Shown here in pieces: positions 9,085 through 17,187 of a stretch of DNA of 64,000 bases. Origin of the DNA: UBA11403 sp963784615 (GTDB lineage Bacteria; Pseudomonadota; Gammaproteobacteria; Legionellales; Legionellaceae); contig CAWASG010000001.1 in NCBI GenBank assembly GCA_963784615.1, positions 1 through 64,000 on the forward strand, read 5' to 3'. The notes below the pieces were generated by a model. It saw only the letters and a program-made list of their open reading frames with translations. It did not search any database and was not told the DNA's origin. Each line of letters begins with the position of its first letter. The stretch's first letter is position 1. Made by a program: the position numbers and the translations under genes.

Positions 9085-9440
9085 TTACTTCTTGTTTTCT
9101 TTTTCCTCCAGTTTATTGGCTTGTTTTTTTCTCATTGATTCGCCTTTTAGCTCTATTCGGTGAGAGTTATGAACCAGCCTGTCTAAGATGGCATATCCTA
9201 ATGTCATATCGCCAATGGTCTCATGCCAAAGATTAACGGGAAGTTGATTTGTAACAATAGTTGATGACTGATTATGTCTGTCATCCAAAATTTCAAGTAA
9301 ATCTTGCCGTTGCTGTTCATTCATGGCTTAGTCCCCAATCATCTATGACAAGTAATTGAGTCTTTTCCAAAGCGGTTAATAGCTTTGTGTAACTACCATC
9401 ACCTTTTGCAATAACGAGCGTTTGAAATAGCCTCGGTAGG
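9085..9440 (-). pseudogene. istB: IstB-like ATPase fragment (IS21 family)
   Basis: On the minus strand, LLVIDDWGLSH (Walker B region) is followed after a frameshift near 9322 by QRQDLLEILDDRHNQSST, NQLPVNLWHE and the C-terminal LDRLVHNSHRIELKGESMRK. This is the C-terminal half of IstB, the ATPase helper of IS21 transposases. The Walker A half is missing, and no intact istA is next to it. Confidence 0.75.
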
Positions 9441-9650
9441 CTGTAGAATCATAATTCGAGCGAAGGATAAAATTAAAACCAAATTAATTCAGTCGGTTAT
9501 AGAAAATTTCCCTGACTTTAGTGAGGCTTGAAAAAAGGTATCGATACCTCAGAACCTGACCCCCGAGTCCCAGAGGCATCCCTATTTTTTTATCAGACAT
9601 TTATACTGATTCGTTTCGGCTGTCGTGATCGAGCGAATTGTAGTGTTCTG

Positions 9651-9728
9651 AATCAAGTGACTAATCACTTGAATTTTCAATATCCTTTACATCTTGCACA
9701 CAGACTTATCCACAGATTTTGTGGATAA
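9651..9728. repeat. 78-bp direct repeat copy A with two inverted DnaA boxes
   Basis: This unit recurs at 11951-12028 with two mismatches. It contains the palindrome TCAAGTGA-CTAA-TCACTTGA, then TTATCCACA (9706-9714) and TGTGGATAA (9720-9728) facing each other 5 bp apart. Both are perfect consensus DnaA boxes. Confidence 0.75.
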
Positions 9729-9847
9729 AGAGGATGCGGTTAATAAACAACCACGCGCGTAAATGTACTTATTTTTCAGTTAATTACCTGGGATCTAAGA
9801 GTTCAATATACGGACTGATACAAATCGATACAGATAAATTATCCACA
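9706..9847. other. DnaA-box cluster, origin-like (copy A)
   Basis: Three perfect DnaA boxes lie at 9706-9714, 9720-9728 (inverted) and 9839-9847, in AT-rich DNA that continues AT-rich to 10058. This is the pattern of a replication origin or of a DnaA-titrating or regulatory site. No dnaA, dnaN, gidA or rpmH gene is in the window, so oriC status is unproven. Confidence 0.5.
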
Positions 9848-10058
9848 ATTTAAAATTTACAAATAAAGTCTAAATGTCGGTCATTACGGTTGGTTGTATT
9901 TGTCTTTAACGAATCCTGTTTGTCCTCTATAAATCTTTCTGTTTAAAATATCGCGACGTGATGATATTATACCTGCTAAGACTATTTTTTATATATTCAT
10001 CAACGAGTTATTAAATATTTAGTAAAAAAGTGTATTAACTAAACTAGGAACTAAAAAA

Positions 10059-10646
10059 ATGAATAAGGGCATTAAAGTATTATTACCTGTTGTATTGTTT
10101 GCTTCTGCGGGGTTAAACGCGGCGACGCCGGGGGCTTATATAGGCGCGGGGGCTGGTTACAGTGAGTTGCAATCAGCAGAGGGCGCTGAAAAAGTCGATG
10201 AGGGTGGCTTGGGTGGTCGTGCGTTCCTAGGTTACAACTTTAATCACTATTTTGGTGTTGAAACAAATTACTCAACTATTTACAAGACAAGATATACGCT
10301 TAATGAATATCAAAATGTAGCCGTTGATTACAAGCTCAACGCTTTGAGCCTGGTCGTAAAAGGTTATCTCCCTATTTCCACTACCGGGGCATTCAATTTA
10401 TATGGACTGGCCGGCTTAGCACAGGTATATGGTGACATCGACGCACGCATGGATTACATGTCCATTTTAAAAGATTCGGATAATGGGATCGTGCCGACAT
10501 TAGGATTGGGTGCAAGCTATGATATTAACCAGCGAATAACCGCGCATTTGGAGGTCTCTGGATTTGGTTCAAAAGAACCTGATAACAACCACTTTGGGGT
10601 TCCAGAAAGTTCTTTAGCTACGTTTGGTTTGGCTTATAAGTTTTAG
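10059..10646 (+). CDS. Outer-membrane beta-barrel protein (OmpA/opacity-like)
   Basis: 195 residues. The signal peptide is about residues 1-21 (hydrophobic core LLPVVLFASAGLNA). The mature part begins GAYIGAGAGYSELQ and has alternating amphipathic strands and a C-terminal aromatic residue (FGLAYKF), typical of an 8-stranded outer-membrane barrel. Glycine-rich turns such as GLGGRAFLGYNF fit this fold. It is monocistronic: AT-rich upstream DNA, and a terminator-like hairpin at 10656-10681. Such barrels act in surface integrity or adhesion; the exact role is unknown. Confidence 0.75.
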   Translation: MNKGIKVLLPVVLFASAGLNAATPGAYIGAGAGYSELQSAEGAEKVDEGGLGGRAFLGYNFNHYFGVETNYSTIYKTRYTLNEYQNVAVDYKLNALSLVVKGYLPISTTGAFNLYGLAGLAQVYGDIDARMDYMSILKDSDNGIVPTLGLGASYDINQRITAHLEVSGFGSKEPDNNHFGVPESSLATFGLAYKF

Positions 10647-10655
10647 TCAATTGAG

Positions 10656-10681
10656 TCACTGGGGGTTATGGCTCCCAGTGA
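10656..10681 (+). terminator. Hairpin terminator candidate after barrel gene
   Basis: Perfect stem TCACTGGG / CCCAGTGA with a 10-base loop, followed by ATTTAG; 10 bases after the stop at 10646. The T-tract is weak. Confidence 0.5.
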
Positions 10682-10931
10682 TTTAGTAATGTTATCCAAA
10701 TTGTGGATTTTCTCACCTAAAGCTAAGGCATTATGCAACGCAACGCCAGTTCGATACGTGAATTATGTGATGATGTTACCATTCCTAAAGACTAAGCTAC
10801 TTTAAACACCGGTGATGTTGTCAATGAAAAAACTAAAGAATATCCAGACTAGATTTAGGACCAATTCGTTTCGAAGGCATGCATGCTGGTTTGTAATCTT
10901 GCCTGTGCGAATAGTCTTAAACATACAATAT

Positions 10932-11789
10932 TTAAGATATTTTATTAATTGGAATTTTTATATACTGTGTTTGCCTTGTGTCAAAATCGCCTAATTTTCC
11001 AGCCCGTAAATTAACTTGGATTGATGGAAGTAATAATTTCGGGACCGGTTTATTAAAATCTTTCTTGTTGCGAGCCGCAATAAATTCCTTTTCTGTTACA
11101 GAGTCATTAATCATAGAATTATTTTTCTTTTGATCTGCAACGGTTGACTCCCATGCGGGTTTTTGTTTATCTGGTGGATAATCGTGACAAGTGTAAATAC
11201 GTGTTTGCACAGGAAGTGCAAGGATTTTCTGAATTGAGCGATATAGATCTTCTGCCTTGCCGCCAGGAAAATCGGTACGTGCTGTGCCGACATATGGCAT
11301 AAATATTGTGTCTCCTACAAAAACTGCGTCATTAATATAATAGCTAACGCTATCAGGCGTGTGTCCCGGGGTGTGGATGACATGGACGTTTAAATTTCCT
11401 ATTTTAAACTGTGTACCATCAGAAAATAAAACATCAAATTGAGATCCATCGGATGGTGTGTCCGCGCCCGTATTAAAAATTGGAATCCAATGTGCTAAAA
11501 CTTTTTTTATGTTTTCACCGATACCAATTTTACCGCCCAATTTATCTTTCAAATAGGTTGCGGCTGTTAAATGATCTGCATGTACATGCGTATCAAGAAT
11601 CCATTCAACCTGTAAGTTCATTGTTTTTATATATTCGATGACTCTATCAGCAGATTGAGTGGAAAGTTGTCCTGAATACAAATCAAAATCATGTACCGAG
11701 TCAATGATCGCACAGTGCTGAGTCTCTGTGTCACTCACAACATAGGTTACTGTTGATGTATTTTGATCGAAAAAAGATTCAATTTGCAT
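10932..11789 (-). CDS. MBL-fold hydrolase, persulfide dioxygenase/glyoxalase II-like
   Basis: 285 residues. Metal ligands visible: THVHADH (about residues 66-72), His in HTPGHT, Asp in FVGDTIF, His in TCHDYPP. This spacing, with the DxP-type insert after GTARTDF, matches ETHE1/Blh-type persulfide dioxygenase-like proteins better than classical glyoxalase II. Members oxidise glutathione persulfide to sulfite in the cytoplasm. The substrate is inferred from family resemblance only. The start at 11789 has an AAGGAATAT site upstream. No sulfurtransferase gene is adjacent. Confidence 0.7.
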   Translation of the reverse strand: MQIESFFDQNTSTVTYVVSDTETQHCAIIDSVHDFDLYSGQLSTQSADRVIEYIKTMNLQVEWILDTHVHADHLTAATYLKDKLGGKIGIGENIKKVLAHWIPIFNTGADTPSDGSQFDVLFSDGTQFKIGNLNVHVIHTPGHTPDSVSYYINDAVFVGDTIFMPYVGTARTDFPGGKAEDLYRSIQKILALPVQTRIYTCHDYPPDKQKPAWESTVADQKKNNSMINDSVTEKEFIAARNKKDFNKPVPKLLLPSIQVNLRAGKLGDFDTRQTQYIKIPINKIS

Positions 11790-11950
11790 AATATTCCTTT
11801 GTTTTATGGTTCCAACGCATTTTACCGAGCAAAATGTTAATCCACAGCTACCTGTGATACCAGCAAATAAAAGACCTGCACCACAAAATGTTGATAAAAA
11901 TTGAAATCCGGGATGTCGTTAGGTGTAAATCAGAGCATTGTATGGTTATG

Positions 11951-12028
11951 AATCAAGTGACTAATCACTTGAATTTTCAATATCCTTTCCATCTTGCACA
12001 CAGAGTTATCCACAGATTTTGTGGATAA
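11951..12028. repeat. 78-bp direct repeat copy B with two inverted DnaA boxes
   Basis: Second copy of the unit at 9651-9728 (two mismatches). The DnaA boxes are TTATCCACA at 12006-12014 and TGTGGATAA at 12020-12028. A further TTATCCACA lies at 12082-12090. Confidence 0.75.
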
Positions 12029-12120
12029 CGAGTCGCTGTCGCGAAATGAATAGCCCGTTGGAAGGCCTATTGGCATCAATTTTATCCACAACTTATTCAA
12101 AACGATCCGGATTCAATTCG

Positions 12121-13827
12121 TTACGCCATGCACACCTCACCCTCGATGATTATCGCGTCATTACCGACACTATGTGCCAATATTTTTGTCGTTTCCTCAG
12201 TTTTTGAGCGTACCTCTCCTGCTAAATACCTCGTAAGCTGCCTCAGGTTAAAGCCAAACACCGCCGCATAGCCCGTGCTTTTAGTGGTTTCATCTGATTT
12301 CACGCGGCTCTTACCCATTTGTCCACCATGCTTGACGTGCCCAATGAGTGGCTCTATGCCTGAACGACGGTCGTGAAGTAATTGTCGTACCGCGGGTGCT
12401 GTTTGATCAGCCGGGGCATTGAGTGTTCGCTCCGGCCTGGGTAAATAGACATCCTTAACAGCAGCCGCCTTTAGATAAACAACATTGTCGAAAGAATAGT
12501 AACCCTTATCCGTTGCAATAGATTGAAGTGTATTTTGACCAAACAAGTCCTGATGCAAACGCACCATTGCTGGCAACGATTGGGCGTCGGGCATATGAAT
12601 CGAGGAGCATCGCCCTACAATCATAAAATTCCCACCCAACCGCCCCAATTGGTAGGCGCGACCAAACTCAAGGCGATTGTTGAGCTTGCCCTTATTAAAG
12701 CATGCCACTTCATAGGCATGTAGAGAGTTCATCGGCTTATTGATGACCCCCTCAAATAGATAAGCATGCGTGTTTTCTAATAATAGCGCCACTCGCCAAC
12801 ATAAGGTCTCCATCGCGCGACGCAGCATCCAGTGCTTGCCTTGTGATATTTTTGTTTGTAATCGATATGCGTTGTTAAGTAGAGGTAGAACATTTTCGTA
12901 TACTGCGCACCATAACTGTTTTAAAACAACCAGCAGTATCGCTTGAGATTCGTTTTGGCGTTTAAGACGAAAATAATACAGGCATAGTTGCTTTAAATGG
13001 CTCAAGCCAACTTGATAAATGACCTTGCCTTGGTGGCACAGTTGATTTAATCCTCGGGCAACCGTTGCGCCAAGAATGGCAACCTTAAAAAGTAGATTAA
13101 CCAACGAAGGATATGCAATATTAGCCTCTTGTACTGTGGAATCAACATCCATTTCCTCTGGATGCGCATAGCCCAATAAAACTGCTTGCTGACAGATTAG
13201 ATTAGCCAACCGGCGCTGCGTTTCAGCCGTTAATTTTGAACGAAACGTTTCGATTTTAGTGTGGTCAGGTGTGTGCCACTTTTTTAAAATGCCATAGCCG
13301 CAAAACAAGCGAAATGCAGCATTATCATTAAGCGCTGCCTCTGCCGCGCGGTCAGTGAGATTAAACAACTGCTGCAATACATAAATGCCAAGATGAATGC
13401 GAACGCGCAAAGGCCTCCCCATCCACCCAGGGCAAACGCATCTTAATTGATGTTTTTTTAGTCTAAATTCGATCCGTTCGGGCTGAGGAGGCGCTTATAC
13501 ACTGATTTACAGCCGTAAATCAGTGTATAAGCGCCGTCTCGAAGCCTAAGCAACGTGGGTAGGCTTCGAGACAGCGCAAAAAACGCGCTTCCTCAGCCCG
13601 AACGGACTGGATCTCGACTAAAAAAACATCAATTAAGATGCGTTTGCCCTGCCCATCCACCAGCATTTTCGCTCTGTTTTCTTTAAATCAGGCAGAATTA
13701 CCCCAAGCATGGCCTCCCAGGGAAGGTTTCTCGCCAGCTTTAACAAACGATGGTCATGACTCACGGTAATGCTAACAACGCCGCCCTCTATATCATTCGT
13801 AAATCCGCTTACATCCAAGCTCATCAT
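12121..13827 (-). pseudogene. IS5-type transposase, interrupted by a MITE
   Basis: The N-terminal piece is 13652-13827 (MMSLDVSGFTNDIEGG... to WWMGR). The rest is 12121-13427 (WMGRPLRVRIHLG... to VCMA). Between them lies a 224-bp MITE with a duplicated CCCATCCACC target. Removing the MITE and one target copy would join WWMGR to PLRVR and give a transposase of about 490 residues. DDE residues are visible: Asp in MDVDSTVQE, Asp in IATDKGYYSF, Glu in RRSGIEPLIGH. The gene starts 10 bases from the reverse transcriptase stop, so the IS inserted at the 3' end of the DGR. Confidence 0.8.
13428..13651. mobile_element. 224-bp palindromic MITE inserted in IS5-type transposase
   Basis: The terminal inverted repeats start CAGGGCAAACGCATCTTAAT and run perfectly for about 36 bp (13428-13463 and 13616-13651). 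They are flanked by the 10-bp direct duplication CCCATCCACC (13418-13427, 13652-13661). Inside, a second pair of arms (CCGTTCGGGCTGAGGA and mirror) holds two hairpins with perfect arms: 13491-13536 (21-bp stem) and 13536-13572 (13-bp stem). There is no coding frame, so it must be moved in trans. Confidence 0.85.
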
Positions 13828-13836
13828 ACATCCCTA

Positions 13837-14692
13837 TCATTTTATTACTTTTAACTTCAATACCAACTTTGAGCATCCACCACTGAAGTAAACCAGATTC
13901 CACCACCATACTGACAAGTGCTTGATAAGAAGTCGCTTACGAAATCTGAAGGTATTATAATGTTTCATTATTCCAAGAGAGGAGTTCATGCTGGCCACAA
14001 ATGCGGCTTGCTCTTCACGGCTGGGTTTGTGGTCAGCGGCGACTTGATTCTGCTGGTCAATTGCGTCATATAAATTACCTTTGGTGCGCTTGCCAATCCT
14101 GATTTGATTGGGCTTGATAACCACCCCTAAGAATTTCACTCCTTTTTTGTAATGTTGCAACGCAATCTTGGTATTTATCCTGAATGAAAGTTCGCAAGGT
14201 CGCCCACAGAACCCGTTTATCAATAGCCATAAAAAAACCTTGGATATCCAACTTGAGTACATAACAATCCTCTGTGTAATTCAAAGAACACTGTCGTATA
14301 AACCTCACGACACGTTGAATACCAAAATGTGTACCGCGCCCCTTGCGGCAGGCATAGCTGTCATAAATAAAGGACGCTTCGAAAAATGGATTAAGTTTAT
14401 TGATGACCAGATGATGCACGACACGGTCGCGAAAGTCAGCTGCAAAAATTTCTCGCTTAACGGGTTTCTCAACAATAAAAGCAATGGAACGTCCTGGTTG
14501 ATACCGACCGGTATTAATGTCTTCCCACAACGTGATTAGCTCATGCTCATAATCCAGTTCAAATGATAGTGCGTTCATGGTATTACGTTTGTTACGGCGG
14601 CAATCAGAGTAGGCTTCAAATAAATCAGCGAGCTCAATATGTCCTGTGTTTTTATAATCACTATTTGCACTCAGTACATTCGCTTCGTTCAT
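13837..14692 (-). pseudogene. DGR reverse transcriptase, internally deleted and frameshifted
   Basis: The N-terminal part (14692 to ~14160) has features of DGR reverse transcriptases: PGRSIAFIVEKPVKREIFAA, DRVVHHLVINKLNP, SYACRKGRGTHFGIQR and the first catalytic Asp in LKLDIQGFFM. The C-terminal part continues in another frame from ~14150 (HYKKGVKFLGVVIKP, RTKGNLYDAI, LGIMKHYNTFRFRK, VWWWNLVYFSGG). The intervening ~100-130 residues of the family are absent. These should hold the GxxxGNxxSQ motif and the catalytic YxDD box. Polymerase activity from this copy is therefore excluded unless the sequence is wrong. It lies after the template repeat, the usual DGR order. Confidence 0.85.
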
Positions 14693-14710
14693 TGGTCGGC
14701 TCTAAAAAAT

Positions 14711-14734
14711 ATGGGCTATCGCATGATAGCCCAT
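14711..14734. other. Perfect hairpin between template repeat and RT
   Basis: ATGGGCTATC-GCAT-GATAGCCCAT, a 10-bp perfect stem 18 bases before the RT start. It could structure the TR-containing RNA needed for DGR reverse transcription. This role is inferred. Confidence 0.5.
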
Positions 14735-14760
14735 AAGGTTTAACTCGTTTTATTTAAAAC

Positions 14761-14907
14761 CCCGAGAACACCGAACACCAAGAAGGTTGTTCTTATTGTT
14801 GTTGTTGTTGTTCTGATTGCTGCCGCCACTGGCCGCGAAGTACTGGTTCCACGCGTTGTTCTGTGGATTGCCAGAGTTCTCGGTAGAATTCCAGTAGTTG
14901 CCTGCAA
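14761..14907 (-). repeat. DGR template repeat (TR), 147 bp
   Basis: Non-coding repeat matching the 3' end of the variable gene (15486-15629). Read on the minus strand, the variable positions are almost all AAC codons, including a run of five AAC then AAT, AAG, AAC, AAC. All 20 substitutions between TR and VR lie at TR adenines; other bases are unchanged. TR is one codon (3 bases) longer. It sits between avd and RT, as in typical DGRs. Confidence 0.93.
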
Positions 14908-15052
14908 CTCAGAGGCGTTTTGGTCATAAGCAAGGCATCTTGCTCAGACGCGACTATACTACTCAGGCCTACAATACAGCCCAAGCAGTCCCTCTGCGCT
15001 TTTAAATAAAACCTGCTCGCTCATAAACGCCTTGACGCTTATGATTCTGGCT
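14908..15052. other. DGR spacer between TR and avd
   Basis: About 145 bases without a gene. In DGRs the RNA upstream of TR and the TR-RT spacer help prime reverse transcription; this stretch is part of that transcript by position only. Confidence 0.3.
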
Positions 15053-15394
15053 TTATCGGTTTGCATTACGCCAACCAATCACTTGCTTGTTGATGCTCTC
15101 TAAAAGCCCGCTTAGTAAAGCTTGCTTTCTCATCGGCAGTAACTTCATATCCACACACAGGCGGATTTTTAATTTTAACAATTCAAATTCATCTAAAAAT
15201 CCATCCAAATGTTCCGCTTTGCTGGTGGATTTGTTCGCGCGGTAAATGCTGCTTGTTAGTTTTAAAACATCTCGCCGCATGTCTTCTCCTAAAGTGAATT
15301 TGTAGTCTCGCGCAAACTCGCGCGTGTATTCGAACACTTTAAGGGTTAGCTGGTATGTATCGCGGTATACCGGCAACTCGGTGTATAGCGCCAT
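15053..15394 (-). CDS. avd: Avd, DGR accessory variability determinant
   Basis: 113 residues, all helical in character, matching the four-helix-bundle Avd/S23-like family (MALYTELPVYRDTYQLTLKV, DYKFTLGEDMRRDVL, KLTSSIYRANKS). Avd forms a basic pentamer that binds the DGR reverse transcriptase and is needed for mutagenic cDNA synthesis. ATG 15394 is chosen because the family starts just before ELPVYR and an AGGA site lies upstream. The gene appears intact although the RT is broken. It lies between the variable gene and TR. Confidence 0.88.
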   Translation of the reverse strand: MALYTELPVYRDTYQLTLKVFEYTREFARDYKFTLGEDMRRDVLKLTSSIYRANKSTSKAEHLDGFLDEFELLKLKIRLCVDMKLLPMRKQALLSGLLESINKQVIGWRNANR

Positions 15395-15419
15395 CTCGGT
15401 TATCCTGAAAAAAAATGAC

Positions 15420-15432
15420 CCCGCTTCGCGGG
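15420..15432. other. Small GC hairpin downstream of VR
   Basis: CCCGC-TTC-GCGGG, 40-50 bases downstream (minus strand) of the variable gene stop and just before avd; a run of T follows on the minus strand. It may be the cruciform that DGRs need beyond the VR or a weak terminator. Confidence 0.45.
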
Positions 15433-15471
15433 ATGAAGCAAGGTCAAGGTCAAAAGAAAATAGGTCAATAG

Positions 15472-17175
15472 TTAAATAGTTAAAGCCCGAGAACACCGAA
15501 CACCAAGAAGGGCGAACTTATTGAGGCCGTAGCCCTGATTGCTGCCGCCACTGGCCGCGAAGTACTGGTCCCACGCGCCGTCCTGCGGATTGCCAGAGTA
15601 CTCGGTAGAACCCCAGTAGTCGCCTGCAAGGCAGTTTGTTGAGGAAGTTCCTCCGTTGCCCCAGGAGCAGGCTGTAGTCAATACGCCTGAGCCATTAGCA
15701 ACACCCAGCAAATTCGGCAAATTTGTCACCATGTTTTGTGTGCCACTACATCCAGAGCCGTTTGATGCAGGTCCCATTTCACATATCGCAGGGAGATACC
15801 ATTCTCCGTTAATTGCTCCGCCATCAGTATCATTGTAGCAAAGCCCCGCTGCGTAATTCGCTAACGATATAACTGCAGGTGTTGTTGCGAGGCAACCGCC
15901 GAGCCCTCCCTGTTGTGGGTCGCATGAGCCGGAATAATTCGTCTGATATAGATTGTAAAAAAGCAAAATATTGCCTGAATCACAATGACCATCAGACCTC
16001 CCATCGCAGGTACTGAATGGCAATACTGGATTAGGAGCTGAATTTGTGTAAGTAGCAGTGGAGACTCCAGTAGCACCAAACATCCCCTCAAAGGTAGCAT
16101 AGGTTGGCGACGGGTTACTTGGCGATAATGTCGAGTTTTCATCTATCCCCGGAATGATATCATAGCTATAATTTGGGCTTGTCCCGTTCGAGCTCCAAAT
16201 CTGACCATTCGGAGAGCGAGGCGCTGCATCCGTTTGAGCTACTACTTTGCCACCAACACTTCCTGAAATAGGCGCGTCAGCATAGGCATCATCCACTGAA
16301 TAAACATAGCCTGCTTGGTAGATACAGCCGTAACTCAACACCACCACATTCGATGAAACTGACGATGCAGCATTAGTCGCAGTAACAGTGATGGGAGCAG
16401 GGATTGGAGCCGTTCCATTAGTCGAACAAGGCGTAGTTGTAGCGTCGACTGTTGCAGTTGCGCCGGGCGTAATGGTAATCGTACACATACCGCCTGCTGG
16501 TAAAGTAGATGCACAGTTGGAGGTGGCCATAGTGCCAGGCGCGCTAGCCGTCCAGTTTGGGTAACTAATGATTAAGCCGGTCGCTGTTTGAGTTCCGGTG
16601 TTATGAATGGTTAATGTTCTTGGGTTGCCGGTTAAAGCGGGGTTGAGTGCTTGGTTATTCACCGATAACGCTAGCGCGGGTGTAATGGTCAGCGTTGTCG
16701 TTGTCGGCGGAGTCGGCTGACTGGTCACCGTAATCGGTAAGTCGCTTGCTTGCCCATTGTAGACAGAATTAGGCACATCAGGCTTCGTGCCAACAAATGC
16801 TTTTAAAATATACGTTTTTGGGGGTAGTTGGCTCCCATCCAATGCCAACTGCAAACAACATTGTTGGCCAGCGCTCAAAGAGATTGGATTGGCACAAACA
16901 TTGGGTATGCCTGTGCATGCTGAAGCACCGCTCGTGGTTTGAGTGGCATAGCGCCCTCCATTTTTATCCATAAAATACAGTTGTAATGGTTTATTCTTGG
17001 GCCTAACATCGCTATCTACTTTGACCGAAAAATTAGCCGTTCCACTGCCACCCGTCACAAAACTGGTGTTGCCTCCCATCGAGGTAACGGTAATAGCGGA
17101 TGCGCCAACAGCATCCATCGCTGTACACAACCCTAAACTCAATAGCGCCACTTGGCGTATTAATCGTATATTCAT
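15472..17175 (-). CDS. DGR target: secreted variable protein with Lcl/DUF1566-type C-terminus
   Basis: 567 residues. The signal peptide is about 1-26. Residues ~30-290 are Ig-like/surface-type domains rich in Thr, Ser and Pro (PPTTTTLTITPALALSVNN). The C-terminal ~200 residues resemble the DUF1566/Lcl C-type-lectin-like domain found in Legionella surface proteins (GEWYLPAICEM, DYWGSTEYSGNPQ, NKFALLGVRCSR). The last 48 codons are the VR, where DGR mutagenesis changes ligand-contact residues. Twelve variable codons are visible (for example Asn to Asp, Gly, Tyr, Leu, Phe, Ala). An outer-membrane barrel gene ends 12 bases upstream, suggesting one transcript and a shared surface role. Ligand unknown. 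Confidence 0.88.
   Translation of the reverse strand: MNIRLIRQVALLSLGLCTAMDAVGASAITVTSMGGNTSFVTGGSGTANFSVKVDSDVRPKNKPLQLYFMDKNGGRYATQTTSGASACTGIPNVCANPISLSAGQQCCLQLALDGSQLPPKTYILKAFVGTKPDVPNSVYNGQASDLPITVTSQPTPPTTTTLTITPALALSVNNQALNPALTGNPRTLTIHNTGTQTATGLIISYPNWTASAPGTMATSNCASTLPAGGMCTITITPGATATVDATTTPCSTNGTAPIPAPITVTATNAASSVSSNVVVLSYGCIYQAGYVYSVDDAYADAPISGSVGGKVVAQTDAAPRSPNGQIWSSNGTSPNYSYDIIPGIDENSTLSPSNPSPTYATFEGMFGATGVSTATYTNSAPNPVLPFSTCDGRSDGHCDSGNILLFYNLYQTNYSGSCDPQQGGLGGCLATTPAVISLANYAAGLCYNDTDGGAINGEWYLPAICEMGPASNGSGCSGTQNMVTNLPNLLGVANGSGVLTTACSWGNGGTSSTNCLAGDYWGSTEYSGNPQDGAWDQYFAASGGSNQGYGLNKFALLGVRCSRALTI
15486..15629 (-). repeat. DGR variable repeat (VR), 144 bp
   Basis: Forms the 3' end of the variable gene. 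It matches TR except at 20 TR-adenine positions, and lacks one of the AAC codons. The invariant 3' block (CTTGGTGTTCGGTGTTCTCGG on the minus strand, minus its last base) is GC-richer and is the probable IMH where homing starts. Confidence 0.93.
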
Positions 17176-17187
17176 GAAGCGCCTTCC

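Noticed and set aside
10812..10994. 60-codon plus-strand frame after the barrel gene
   Set aside because: Overlaps the 3' end of the hydrolase on the other strand, no family pattern, AT-rich chance frame.
14168..14539. 123-codon plus-strand open frame
   Set aside because: It lies opposite the reverse transcriptase and shows no family features; the minus-strand RT explains the sequence.
14785..14815. TTG/AAC microsatellite as ordinary simple repeat
   Set aside because: It is part of the DGR template repeat: the Asn codon run matches variable codons in VR.
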